NCBI GenBank assembly: GCA_040768125.1
Contig: JAXGNG010000003.1
Location: 434,001-498,000, forward strand
DNA: 64,000 nucleotides
Direction: 5' to 3'
Origin: RBG-16-49-21 sp040768125
GTDB taxonomy: Bacteria > Spirochaetota > UBA4802 > UBA5550
This document shows, piece by piece, positions 15,924 to 23,673 of this stretch (positions are counted from its first letter, which is position 1; every line of letters begins with the position of its first letter). The notes beneath the pieces were generated by a model. It did no database searches. It saw only the letters and a list, made by a program, of their open reading frames with translations, and had not been told where the DNA came from. Position numbers and translations under genes: made by a program.

Positions 15924-16160
15924 GTGAAAGCAATTAAAAAATCGGTAATAATGAAGAGCTCCGGCAGAATAACACTGTCCGGTCTTCCTTTTAAAAAAGG
16001 AGAAAAATTAGAGGTGATAGTTTTCGCAGATGAAAAGAGCGGATCTCTTGCCAAGGAAATGAAGTTACTGTTCAAGGAAACCCAAAAGCTTCCAGTAATA
16101 AAAAAAATAACTGAAGCGGATATTATTAAGGAAATTAAGGATTACAGATCCGGGATATGA
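15924..16160 (+). CDS. AbrB-like antitoxin
   Basis: A 78-aa protein whose N-terminal half has the pattern KKSVIMKSSGRITLSGLPFKKG followed by the strand LEVIVFAD, typical of short AbrB/SpoVT-like or related antitoxins of PIN toxins. The C-terminal half is helical and charged and would contact the toxin. GTG at 15924 is chosen because GAGGTG lies 8 bp upstream. The gene overlaps the toxin gene by 4 bp. Confidence 0.7.
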   Translation: MKAIKKSVIMKSSGRITLSGLPFKKGEKLEVIVFADEKSGSLAKEMKLLFKETQKLPVIKKITEADIIKEIKDYRSGI

Positions 16161-16567
16161 AGGTGGTCATAGATACAAATGTATTGGTTTCCGCCATCAT
16201 TAAGGATAAAACGCCGGAAAAAGTTATACTCTTCATTGTTGAACATCCTGATATAGAATGGGTGGTAACGCGCAAGATAATCAAAGAGTACAAGAATGTA
16301 CTTGCGCGTCCAAAATTCAATCTCCCAGACAATATTATAAAGCATTGGTTTTCTCTCATTGATGGTGCCACGAAGCGCATTAATACTTCAAGAAAAATTA
16401 AGTTTCCCCGCGACCAAAACGATGCCCCGTTTCTGGAATGTTCAATCGATTCGAATGCTGATTATTTGATAACCGGTGATAAGGATTTTATCGGAGCACG
16501 GAGACTTTTAAATACGACAATATTATCTGTTACTCAATTTGAAAAATTCGTATGCACTAGATTATAA
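16157..16567 (+). CDS. PIN-domain toxin
   Basis: A 136-aa PIN-family putative toxin component (COG1569 type). VVIDTNVLVSAII carries the first Asp, IIKEYKNVLARPKF is the second signature, and DQNDAPFLECSIDSNADYLITGDKDF carries the remaining acidic residues. It is complete and would act as a Mg-dependent RNase. The ATG overlaps the antitoxin stop codon. Confidence 0.88.
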   Translation: MKVVIDTNVLVSAIIKDKTPEKVILFIVEHPDIEWVVTRKIIKEYKNVLARPKFNLPDNIIKHWFSLIDGATKRINTSRKIKFPRDQNDAPFLECSIDSNADYLITGDKDFIGARRLLNTTILSVTQFEKFVCTRL

Positions 16568-16631
16568 TCGAAGCCCTATATAATAAATAACATACCCTTC
16601 GACAAATACCTCTTGGATGAATGTATATAAA

Positions 16632-16888
16632 ACGACGCTGCCCGAACCTTCCGGTTCGGGCAGCGTCGTGCTTTGCGGGCCAAAAACGACACGGCACGAA
16701 CTTTTCCCGTGTCTCATGAGCTGCCGAAACAGATTGGCGCAACTGGAATACAGCTCAATTGCCACCTGAAATTTCTCAATTTAAAGTGTTTTGATGATGA
16801 AAGGAATAGGCTGGTATGGGTTTCGGCGTGTTATGAGGTCAATATGGGTAATATAGCAATTTCTGGGTTGAGTGCCTTTTTTGAGTGA
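16632..16888 (+). repeat. Array hairpin and repeat, copy 2
   Basis: A near-perfect hairpin (arms of 17 bp at 16632-16648 and 16653-16669, loop TTCC) is followed by the ~215-bp repeat. The frame from a TTG at 16673 reads MRAKNDTARTF, then HELPKQIGATGIQLNCHLKF, and on to SGLSAFFE and a stop. The repeat is in plus orientation, like all other copies. Confidence 0.8.
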
Positions 16889-16947
16889 ATTTCAAATATT
16901 AATCTACCAACAATGGTTGCCAAACAAGATTGGAAAATATGATATTT

Positions 16948-17012
16948 GTTGGGTAAAACCTGCTTGACCGGTTGCCCAACAAAATGTATATTATTGAATA
17001 ATGTTGGGCAAT
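16948..17012 (+). promoter_or_regulatory. Promoter and operator of the coiled-coil/nucleotidyltransferase pair
   Basis: TTGACC (16964-16969) and TATATT (16987-16992) are spaced by 17 bp. The inverted sites GTTGCCCAAC (16971-16980) and GTTGGGCAAT (17003-17012) straddle the -10 box, and a further GTTGGGTAA half-site lies at 16948. Binding there would block RNA polymerase, as expected for autoregulation of a toxin-antitoxin operon. Confidence 0.65.
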
Positions 17013-17026
17013 AAAAGGTAATACCT

Positions 17027-17341
17027 ATGAGTACAATTAAAGAAGTCCTTAAGGAAGAAATGGCAAGGCTTAAGAAGCTGAATGCACGCTATGTCCATGA
17101 TATAGCAAAACTGCCTTCAGGATCGCTGTCGATAAAATCCAGGAAGGGTAATGAATATGCCTACCGTGCATACCGCAGCAATGATAAAGTAAAAACCGAT
17201 TATATAGGATCGGCCGATTCTGATGAAGTTAAAAAATTGAAAGAGAAAATCGAAAAGCGGAAGAAATTGGAATCACTGCTGAAGACCACCAATGCACAGA
17301 TTGCCGAGATAGAGAGGTCTTTACGTGGAAAAAAGATTTGA
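17027..17341 (+). CDS. Coiled-coil protein, probable antitoxin
   Basis: A 104-aa lysine-rich protein. An N-terminal helix (STIKEVLKEEMARLKKLN) precedes a strand-rich middle with SIKSRKGNEYAYRAYR and KTDYIGSADSD, then a long C-terminal coiled coil (EVKKLKEKIEKRKKLESLLK). The middle resembles the DUF6788-type substrate-strand motif seen next to nucleotidyltransferases. Its gene overlaps the next by 17 bp, so the products very probably work together. Confidence 0.6.
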   Translation: MSTIKEVLKEEMARLKKLNARYVHDIAKLPSGSLSIKSRKGNEYAYRAYRSNDKVKTDYIGSADSDEVKKLKEKIEKRKKLESLLKTTNAQIAEIERSLRGKKI

Positions 17342-18008
17342 ACTGTTTGATAGAATCATATCCAAGCTCGGAGAAACCGGCGTTCTCACTGATATTATTC
17401 TTATAGGAAGCTGGTGTTTGTATATCTATCGCGATTTATTCAAGGATGCAGATACCATGCCTGCGGTTCGAACTGTTGATCTGGATTTCCTTGTGCCGAA
17501 TCCTCCGAAGATAAAACATAAGGTTGATATATCAAAAATACTGGAGGAACTTGATTTCCTAGAAGAATTCTCGCATCTCAGCGGCAATTCAAAATTTGTT
17601 CATCCTGACCTGGAGGTGGAGTTTATCATTCCGGAGAAGGGCAGGGGTAAAGATGGTCCGCATATAATCAAGGAAATCAATGTGCGGGCTCAAGGACTAC
17701 GGTATGTGGATCTACTACAAGATCACACCATGGTGGTTCCATATGAGAATTATCCGGTAAAAGTACCGGAGCCATCTGCCTTTGTCTTGCATAAGTTACA
17801 GCTTAGCGGCAGGAGAGGCAAGAAAGAGAAGAAGATCAAGGACCTGGAAACAGCCATCGGTCTGGGAGAGTATCTTGTTACCCGTAAAGATCAGGTCGTT
17901 AAAATGAAAGAGATTTACGGCAAGCTTCCGGGTAAATGGAAGAAGGAAGTACTTGAGATTGCTAAAGAACATTCAGAGAGTATTTATAAAGTTTTGAATG
18001 AGAAGTGA
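17325..18008 (+). CDS. GSU2403-type nucleotidyltransferase-fold protein
   Basis: A 227-aa nucleotidyltransferase-fold protein. The active-site region IILIGSWCLYIYRD is followed by RTVDLDFLVP, giving the GS and DxD elements. VEFIIPEKGRGKDGP and NVRAQGLRYVDLL are family features of the GSU2403/AbiEii-like group. Such enzymes add nucleotides to tRNA or proteins and act as toxins or abortive-infection effectors. It starts at a GTG inside the upstream gene. The target is unknown. Confidence 0.75.
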   Translation: MEKRFELFDRIISKLGETGVLTDIILIGSWCLYIYRDLFKDADTMPAVRTVDLDFLVPNPPKIKHKVDISKILEELDFLEEFSHLSGNSKFVHPDLEVEFIIPEKGRGKDGPHIIKEINVRAQGLRYVDLLQDHTMVVPYENYPVKVPEPSAFVLHKLQLSGRRGKKEKKIKDLETAIGLGEYLVTRKDQVVKMKEIYGKLPGKWKKEVLEIAKEHSESIYKVLNEK

Positions 18009-18078
18009 CATCAGAACATACCACATAGGCTGAGAACAGACTTATCTGAGCCTTAAGGGCTTGGGCATGGAATAAAAA

Positions 18079-18326
18079 AGACGATTCCGAAAGTTCGAAA
18101 TCGTCTTGTTCTGCGGGCCAAAAACCACACGGCACGAACTTTTTCCCCTTCCCACGAGTTGCCCAAGCAGGTTGGTGCAACGGGAATACAGCTCAATTGC
18201 CATCTGAAATTTCTCAATTTAAAGCGTTTTGATGAAGAAAGGAACAGGTTGGTGTGGGTTTCGGCATGTTATAAGGTGAATAGACAGGAAGTCCGAATAT
18301 ATGGATTAATGGCTTTCTTTGAGTAG
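18079..18326 (+). repeat. Array hairpin and repeat, copy 3
   Basis: A hairpin with different arms from copies 2, 4 and 5 (AAGACGATT/AATCGTCTT) is followed by the repeat. The frame reads NHTARTFSPSHELPKQVGATG and on to YGLMAFFE, ending in TAG. Several differences from the other copies are synonymous, for example GAG/GAA, TTG/CTG and AAG/AAA in ELPK. Confidence 0.8.
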
Positions 18327-18373
18327 TTATTATTAAATTTTGTAACTCTGATCATATAAATAGAATAATACAA

Positions 18374-18475
18374 AATAAACTAAAAAATGCTCGACATAAT
18401 ATACTAATTAATGCACAGCAGAATGTACTAATAAATGAACGGCACAATAAACTAATAAGTGCCCAGTAAATCGAA
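18374..18475 (+). promoter_or_regulatory. Four 24-bp direct repeats upstream of the Fic gene
   Basis: ACTAA occurs at 18379, 18403, 18427 and 18451, exactly 24 bp apart, each time within AATNNACTAATNAATG-like sequence. Two and a quarter helical turns separate the sites. They lie directly before the AbiEi-Fic gene and are a probable operator, most simply for the winged-helix N-terminus of that protein. Confidence 0.7.
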
Positions 18476-18493
18476 AAGGCCGATACTATAAAC

Positions 18494-20041
18494 ATGGCAA
18501 CACCGGCAGAAAAACTGGCGTCATCGCTGGAGGTTGTGAAAAAGTTTCAAAGCAGTAATGGCGTAGCTATCATTAAATCAAAGGATATATCCCGTACACA
18601 CAGGGACCGTCTTCTCTTGAATGGTTTTATACGGGAAGTGATAAAAGGCTGGTATATCTCCATAAGACCTGATGAGAAGAAGGGGGATAGTACCTCCTGG
18701 TTTACATCATTCTGGCACTTTATTCCAGTATATTGCAATGAACGATTTGGCCAGGAATGGTGTTTGTCTCCCGAACAATCATTGGCGATTAATATCGGTA
18801 ATTTATCTGTTCCGAAACAATTGTTGGTGAGGGCGCCAAGGGGAAAGAATAATAAAATTGAATTGATTCATGGCACGTCATTATTCGATATAAAATCTTT
18901 CATGCCGCCCGAAGATAACATTATTCAAAAAGACGGACTCAATATTTATACAGTACCTGCAGCCTTGATTTCATGTTCACCTGGTTATTTTGCCCGATAT
19001 CCAACTGATGCCAGAACTGCATTAATGATGGTAAAAGACTCCTCTGATATATTACGCAAGCTTCTTGAAGACGGACGCAGCCTCGTCGCCGGGAGACTGG
19101 CCGGGGCCTTCCGTAATGTCGGGCGTGGGCGTTTCGCCGATGATATAATCGGGGCCATGAAAAGCGCCGGTTATGATATAAGAGAATCTGATCCATTTTC
19201 TGACGTGGCACAGCATGTTATAACAACGAGGGAGACATCTCCATATGTTAACCGCATTGTACTGATGTGGCAGCAGATGCGTAACACGATCATTGATAAC
19301 TTTCCTGAGGCGCCCGGCCTGCCAAAGAATGCCGCCGCATATTTAAAGCGAGTGGATGAAGTATATGTCAACGATGCATATAACTCCCTCTCGATAGAGG
19401 GATATCGTGTCACTCCTGAATTAATTGAAAAGGTACGAACCGGTAATTGGAAGCCAGATACTGATGAGCATGACAAGGAACATCGTGATGCCATGAGTGC
19501 CCGGGGTTACTGGCAGGCGTTTCAGGCGGTGAAGTACAGCATTAACGATGTTTTGAAAGGGAAAAATCCGGGACTGGTTGTGCGTAATGATCACGGCAAA
19601 TGGTATAGGGAATTGTTTGCTCCAGGTGTCACTGCCGGTATAGTAAAGGCGTCAGATCTTGCAGGGTATAGAAATGACCGGGTATATATAAAAGGATCGA
19701 AGCATATACCGCTGAATCCTGATGCGGTGCGCGATGCAATGCCTGCATTCTTTAATTTATTAAAGGAAGAGAAAGATCCAGGTGTCCGTGCTGTTTTAGG
19801 TCATTTTATTTTTGTGTTTATACATCCTTACATGGACGGTAACGGAAGGATCGCGCGTTTTCTGATGAATACCATGCTGGCTGCAGGCGGCTACCCATGG
19901 ACCGTAATATCTACCGAAAAGCGCACTGAATATATGAATGTCCTTGAAAAGGCAAGTGTTGATCAGGATATTTTACTATTTACGCGTTTCATTGCCCGCT
20001 TGGTGAAAGCAAGTGTGAAAAAGTTCAAATTAAAAACATGA
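18494..20041 (+). CDS. AbiEi-like winged helix fused to a Fic domain
   Basis: A 515-aa protein. The first ~230 residues resemble the AbiEi-type antitoxin module: a winged helix (ISRTHRDRLLLNGFIREVIKGWY) and a C-terminal beta domain. A Fic domain follows, with an inhibitory helix (NSLSIEGYRVT near 298) and the complete catalytic motif HPYMDGNGRIAR near residue 444. It would AMPylate a target protein and be restrained both by its own helix and by transcriptional repression through the upstream 24-bp repeats. The start ATG lacks a strong ribosome binding site but begins at the conserved N-terminus. Confidence 0.85.
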   Translation: MATPAEKLASSLEVVKKFQSSNGVAIIKSKDISRTHRDRLLLNGFIREVIKGWYISIRPDEKKGDSTSWFTSFWHFIPVYCNERFGQEWCLSPEQSLAINIGNLSVPKQLLVRAPRGKNNKIELIHGTSLFDIKSFMPPEDNIIQKDGLNIYTVPAALISCSPGYFARYPTDARTALMMVKDSSDILRKLLEDGRSLVAGRLAGAFRNVGRGRFADDIIGAMKSAGYDIRESDPFSDVAQHVITTRETSPYVNRIVLMWQQMRNTIIDNFPEAPGLPKNAAAYLKRVDEVYVNDAYNSLSIEGYRVTPELIEKVRTGNWKPDTDEHDKEHRDAMSARGYWQAFQAVKYSINDVLKGKNPGLVVRNDHGKWYRELFAPGVTAGIVKASDLAGYRNDRVYIKGSKHIPLNPDAVRDAMPAFFNLLKEEKDPGVRAVLGHFIFVFIHPYMDGNGRIARFLMNTMLAAGGYPWTVISTEKRTEYMNVLEKASVDQDILLFTRFIARLVKASVKKFKLKT

Positions 20042-20113
20042 TAGATCTGATAGCTAATGGATATGACATTGCATGAGAAATGTCATCCGACAAAACCACG
20101 TAATCTAAAAATT

Positions 20114-20367
20114 ACACAGCCCGAACCAACCGGTTCGGGCTGTGTATAACTTTGCGGGCCAAAAACCACACGGCACGAACTTTTTCCCCTTCCCACGAAC
20201 TGCCCAAACAGGCCGGTGCAACGGGAATACAGCTCAATTGCCACCTAAAATTCATTAATTTAAAGCGATTTAATGAAGAGCGGAACAGGCTGGTGTGGGT
20301 GTCCGCCGGCTTTGAGTTTAATAAACAGGATAGTAGTATATCTGGATTGAGTGCCTTTTTTGAGTGA
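20114..20367 (+). repeat. Array hairpin and repeat, copy 4
   Basis: A 14-bp stem (ACACAGCCCGAACC at 20114-20127 with its complement at 20132-20145, loop AACC) is followed by the repeat. The frame from a TTG reads RAKNHTARTFSPSHELPKQA and on to SGLSAFFE, then TGA. Compared with copies 2 and 5 the stem has changed on both sides, so pairing is kept. Confidence 0.8.
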
Positions 20368-20380
20368 ACAAATTGACTCT

Positions 20381-20728
20381 TCATCCCCAGAAGCAGCAAT
20401 ATTCATCCGCATCGACTATTCCAAGAAATTCCTCGAAGGAATCCACCTCCGGGTCCACGTCATAACGGTGCCATTTAAGATCGGATCGTTGCCAGTAGAT
20501 TTTCCAGACATTAGCGCTTTTAACATAGGTTGCCTTGGCTACTGATTCTTCGATTGTTTTATCGGGATTTGACCATAGTGGCCTGATTTCGAAAATCTCA
20601 ACGCTATAGCCTTTAATGCGATAGCCCAGATCGAGTTTTGTCCGCATCTCAACCGGAGGCCGGCGCTTCTCCATGAAACCACCAATCTGTTTTTCGATTC
20701 TCTTGATTTCGAGATCATTAAATGGCAT
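20381..20728 (-). CDS. DUF3024 protein
   Basis: A 115-aa protein of the DUF3024 family. MEKRRPPVEMRTKLDLGYRI and VEIFEIRPLW are followed by AKATYVKSANVWKIYWQRSD, LKWHRYD and a tail ending in CFWG. The family has no proven function. It is the third gene of the minus-strand HigBA operon, 5 bp after higA, so it may be an accessory of that module or a passenger of the cassette. Confidence 0.82.
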   Translation of the reverse strand: MPFNDLEIKRIEKQIGGFMEKRRPPVEMRTKLDLGYRIKGYSVEIFEIRPLWSNPDKTIEESVAKATYVKSANVWKIYWQRSDLKWHRYDVDPEVDSFEEFLGIVDADEYCCFWG

Positions 20729-20733
20729 GGCAT

Positions 20734-21066
20734 CTACTCTTTCTCGTTGTTCATTTCCCGGTCTGCCTTTTCTATTTTCAGAGGGATGATCTTTCGATAT
20801 TCCCTCTCGCCTGCTTTCATTGCATCCCACAGCTCAAGATCGGTCTGGAGCCCCATCCAGAACTCCACGGTGGTGTGGAATAGCCTGGACAGACGTATTG
20901 CTGTATCCGGAGTGATGGCGCGCTTCCCGGAGATGATCTCATTGACCCGGACCCTGGTTATGCCGAGACGCTCCGCCAGCTGCTGCTGGGTAAGCCCGAT
21001 CGGCTCTATGAATTCATATCTCAGGATTTCTCCCGGAGTAGTTGGTCTTCTATTTTTCGGCAACAT
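20734..21066 (-). CDS. higA: HigA antitoxin (XRE family)
   Basis: A 110-aa antitoxin: RRPTTPGEILRYEFIEPIGLT, then the helix-turn-helix QQQLAERLGITRVRVNEIIS and the GKRAITPDTAIRLSRLF segment, all characteristic of HigA. The C-terminus (EYRKIIPLKIEKAD) is longer than usual. The start is taken at the ATG after GAAAGGAGG. It binds its promoter and the HigB toxin encoded upstream. Confidence 0.9.
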   Translation of the reverse strand: MLPKNRRPTTPGEILRYEFIEPIGLTQQQLAERLGITRVRVNEIISGKRAITPDTAIRLSRLFHTTVEFWMGLQTDLELWDAMKAGEREYRKIIPLKIEKADREMNNEKE

Positions 21067-21082
21067 TGTTGCACCTCCTTTC

Positions 21083-21364
21083 TCAATGATATTGAACGAG
21101 CTCGACATTGTAGGCATCATGCTCCCTGAACTCGAAGCAGAGGCGCCATGGACCGTTTATCGATATGGCCCACTGTCCCTGTCGGTCGCCAGAAAGGGGA
21201 TGGAGCCTGTTTGACGGGGGCGCGCTCAAGTCAATCAGGTCATATGCCCTGTTAAGCATGTCGAGCTTTCTGATAAGGCGATCGGCAATTTCAGACGGCA
21301 CCTTTTTGTGGCGGCCGTTGTTCCAGAATTCTTCCAGCCATTTTTGCCTGAAATGCCGTATCAT
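21083..21364 (-). CDS. higB: HigB toxin (RelE superfamily)
   Basis: A 93-aa RelE-fold mRNA interferase. MIRHFRQKWLEEFW, IADRLIRKLDMLNRAYDLIDL, then RLHPLSGDRQGQWAISINGP and WRLCFEFREHDAYNVELVQYH match HigB closely. Toxin-before-antitoxin order is normal for higBA. The ATG at 21364 is preferred over one 7 codons upstream because the conserved N-terminus begins there; the ribosome binding site is weak. Confidence 0.9.
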   Translation of the reverse strand: MIRHFRQKWLEEFWNNGRHKKVPSEIADRLIRKLDMLNRAYDLIDLSAPPSNRLHPLSGDRQGQWAISINGPWRLCFEFREHDAYNVELVQYH

Positions 21365-21380
21365 TATTACAATGTAATGA

Positions 21381-21397
21381 GTCATATGACATATGAC
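21381..21397. promoter_or_regulatory. Operator-like palindrome before higB
   Basis: GTCATATGACATATGAC is a 17-bp palindrome with a single central base, immediately upstream of higB. A second palindrome (ATTACAATGTAAT) lies between it and the gene. Both are candidate HigA operators. Confidence 0.55.
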
Positions 21398-21485
21398 AAG
21401 TATTTTTTTTAAATGGCATAGGATTGGAGAGCACAAGACATAGGCAGTTTCGATACAAAGCCACCCTTGACTCGGAGGGCTAAAA

Positions 21486-21742
21486 ACGACACTGCCCGAA
21501 CCTTCCGGTTCGGGCAGTGTCGTGCTTTGCGGGCCAAAAACGACACGGGTCGAACTTTTTCCCCTGCCCATGAACTACCGAAACAGGCGGGTGCAACGGG
21601 AATACAGCTCAATTGCCATCTAAAATTCCTCAATTTAAAGCGTTTTGATGAAGAACGGAATAGATTGTTCTGGCTCTCGGCATATTATGAGACCAATAGG
21701 AATAATGTATCAATTTCTGGATTGTTTGCCTTTTTTGAATGA
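21486..21742 (+). repeat. Array hairpin and repeat, copy 5
   Basis: A 17-bp stem at 21486-21502/21507-21523 with loop TTCC is followed by the repeat. Here the open frame extends upstream through the hairpin, which itself encodes a second AKNDTARTF, so the hairpin arm and the repeat start are related sequences. The frame ends after SGLFAFFE at 21742. This is the right border of the array. Confidence 0.8.
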
Positions 21743-21869
21743 TAATAAAGGCTGAAATTTGGGACGAAACCGCTGGTAAGATAGTGCTCATTTCATTTTC
21801 CTATTGGTTGGGTAGAGTTAGACTATGTTTCCCCAAATCTCTGATCATACATAGTTTATCGCTGTATGT

Positions 21870-22727
21870 TTATTCCCATTTTATCCGGTAATGGTTGCAT
21901 TTGCAATTTGTTGAATAATTTACACATTTAGTCAATAATCCGATTTTAATAAGATAATCAATAAAGAATTTATACTTGGACGTACTCTTGTTCTGATATT
22001 TTAATTGTTCTATAAAAACAAGTTCAAGCGACTCTATTGTTTTATCGTCAAGGTCGCGTTTTAGCACATAAAATCTATTTGTTGATTCAATCTGGTAATA
22101 TTGATTAATAAAACTATAGTAGCCCCTTAAGATTGCATTTTTTCCATTAATTTTCTCTACCGGAATTCGACCTGGGATATAACTGCCTACCCATCTGCCC
22201 AGCAGTGCAATTGGAAGAGGCGTGAGGCCTTTTTCGATATTCTGAGCAAAATCTAGATATATTGTATCATAGAGCTTGACAATTTCCTTTGGCAAATGAT
22301 GAGTAAAATAATCCCATTCATGTAATTTAGCCAGAAAGAACCGCAACCGTCTTTTTCTGTTTTTCTTGAATGGTGATTCATTAACAATAGTGTTGATCCT
22401 TTCTTCTATATCTTTTGAAATTTTATATTTGCTGATCTTATTACTATATAAGAAAGTATTTCTCATTCGATTTATTCCGGATAATGCATAACCTTTTTTG
22501 AACTTCCATATATCCCGAATTTCATCTTTTGCAGGTTTACTTAACTCTGGATTCCGGTAAATAGATTCTGGATCGGGAAATTGTAAAAAATAATTCATTT
22601 CCTCATCGGATGACAGATATCCGTGTTCTGCTTTGAATTCTTCTTGTTTTCTTGATTTTACTTTTAATAGTGCTTCATCGAAATATGAATTTCCCTTAAG
22701 GAATTTTCCAAACAAATCTTCTGACAT
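21870..22727 (-). CDS. Hypothetical 285-aa protein
   Basis: A basic, mostly helical protein. The N-terminal region has EEMNYFLQFPDPESIYRNPEL; the middle is very lysine- and arginine-rich (SPFKKNRKRRLRFFLAKLHE); the C-terminus contains a cysteine cluster (TKCVNYSTNCKCNH) that could bind metal or iron-sulphur. I recognise no family. AAGGATCC lies just before the ATG. It adjoins the array on its right side and is AT-rich, so it is probably acquired DNA. Confidence 0.6.
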   Translation of the reverse strand: MSEDLFGKFLKGNSYFDEALLKVKSRKQEEFKAEHGYLSSDEEMNYFLQFPDPESIYRNPELSKPAKDEIRDIWKFKKGYALSGINRMRNTFLYSNKISKYKISKDIEERINTIVNESPFKKNRKRRLRFFLAKLHEWDYFTHHLPKEIVKLYDTIYLDFAQNIEKGLTPLPIALLGRWVGSYIPGRIPVEKINGKNAILRGYYSFINQYYQIESTNRFYVLKRDLDDKTIESLELVFIEQLKYQNKSTSKYKFFIDYLIKIGLLTKCVNYSTNCKCNHYRIKWE

Positions 22728-22849
22728 AAAAAGGATCCTCCATGTTATAGAGAAAAGTGATGCGGGGCGACTAATCGTCGCCCTCAGAATACTTCACAAT
22801 AGTTCTTTCTGCTCGTTTTATCTTTCCTTCATGGATTATGAGACGAGTA

Positions 22850-23164
22850 TTAAAAACTATTAAAAACATCTCGAATAACATCGCGAACATTGCCCCCATT
22901 CATAATATTAATTACAATTATGGGATGAATTTCATTCTTTGTAGATTTTTCTTCTACGCTTTCCTTGATGGAGGCGTTTTTCTGAGGAATGGCAGTTTTG
23001 GCATTTTTGACATTACCCTGGTTTTGATTCATGTTCTTCCTGCTGCTGCGACAGCTGTTGAAGTTTTGGTCATATACCGAGATGTAAGAATTTATTTCTC
23101 GGCGTGGCATTGAAGAATGCCCTTCATTGTTGTCCTTGGTAAAAAGCGAAACATACGGTTTCAT
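22850..23164 (-). CDS. Small hypothetical protein
   Basis: A 104-aa polar protein rich in Asn, Ser and Lys (SCRSSRKNMNQNQGNVKNAK), ending in a hydrophobic segment IIVINIMNGGNVRDVIRDVF. An AGGAG lies 7 bp before the ATG, the main reason to accept it as a gene. The product looks disordered except for its C-terminus. No homologue is recognised. Confidence 0.4.
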   Translation of the reverse strand: MKPYVSLFTKDNNEGHSSMPRREINSYISVYDQNFNSCRSSRKNMNQNQGNVKNAKTAIPQKNASIKESVEEKSTKNEIHPIIVINIMNGGNVRDVIRDVFNSF

Positions 23165-23673
23165 AATGTTGCTCCTGTATTATTAATTTGTTAAAAATCT
23201 CTAATTTATTAGTGAAAGAGAGTTTTTCGAAATCAGGTTATTTTTACATTGGAGCTGCATCATTGATTCTGTTTTACATTTTCTTCTGGACGCGTTCACT
23301 TTGATCAATCTCAGTATAGGGTTAATGCATGCACAACCTGGAGAATGGTGATGCCGAATACGCTGCAAAATTGGCTCAGTTTTACAGGATTTTTCAGGTT
23401 TTTCTCAGTGCATACATCTTGCCGGCTCGGATGTGGACTTGTTTTGGTGAATGTTCCTTTATATTTCCGGAAGAAAATTTTATAGATATTATGACAAAAA
23501 ATAAATTCAGGTTTTACCTGATTTTAATGGGGACATAATAGAAGTATATTTCGTAGGCACGGATCCGAACGGCCTCGAACTCGAGCTGTTGCGGTCATGC
23601 TGGAAAGCCCCCATTATAGCTTGGAAATCAAGATGTAATTGACATCAAATATCCTATAATAGAATTGTTTGAA

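Noticed and set aside
15410..21742. Classical integron attC sites
   Set aside because: The RYYYAAC and GTTRRRY core pair is not found at the hairpins and no integrase gene is in the window; the array is only integron-like in layout.
23329..23538. A 69-aa open frame
   Set aside because: No ribosome binding site, no recognisable motif, and unusual composition; not enough to call a gene.
23639..23660. TTGACA and TATAAT before the RNase H-like gene
   Set aside because: The spacer is only 10 bp, too short for a sigma70 promoter.
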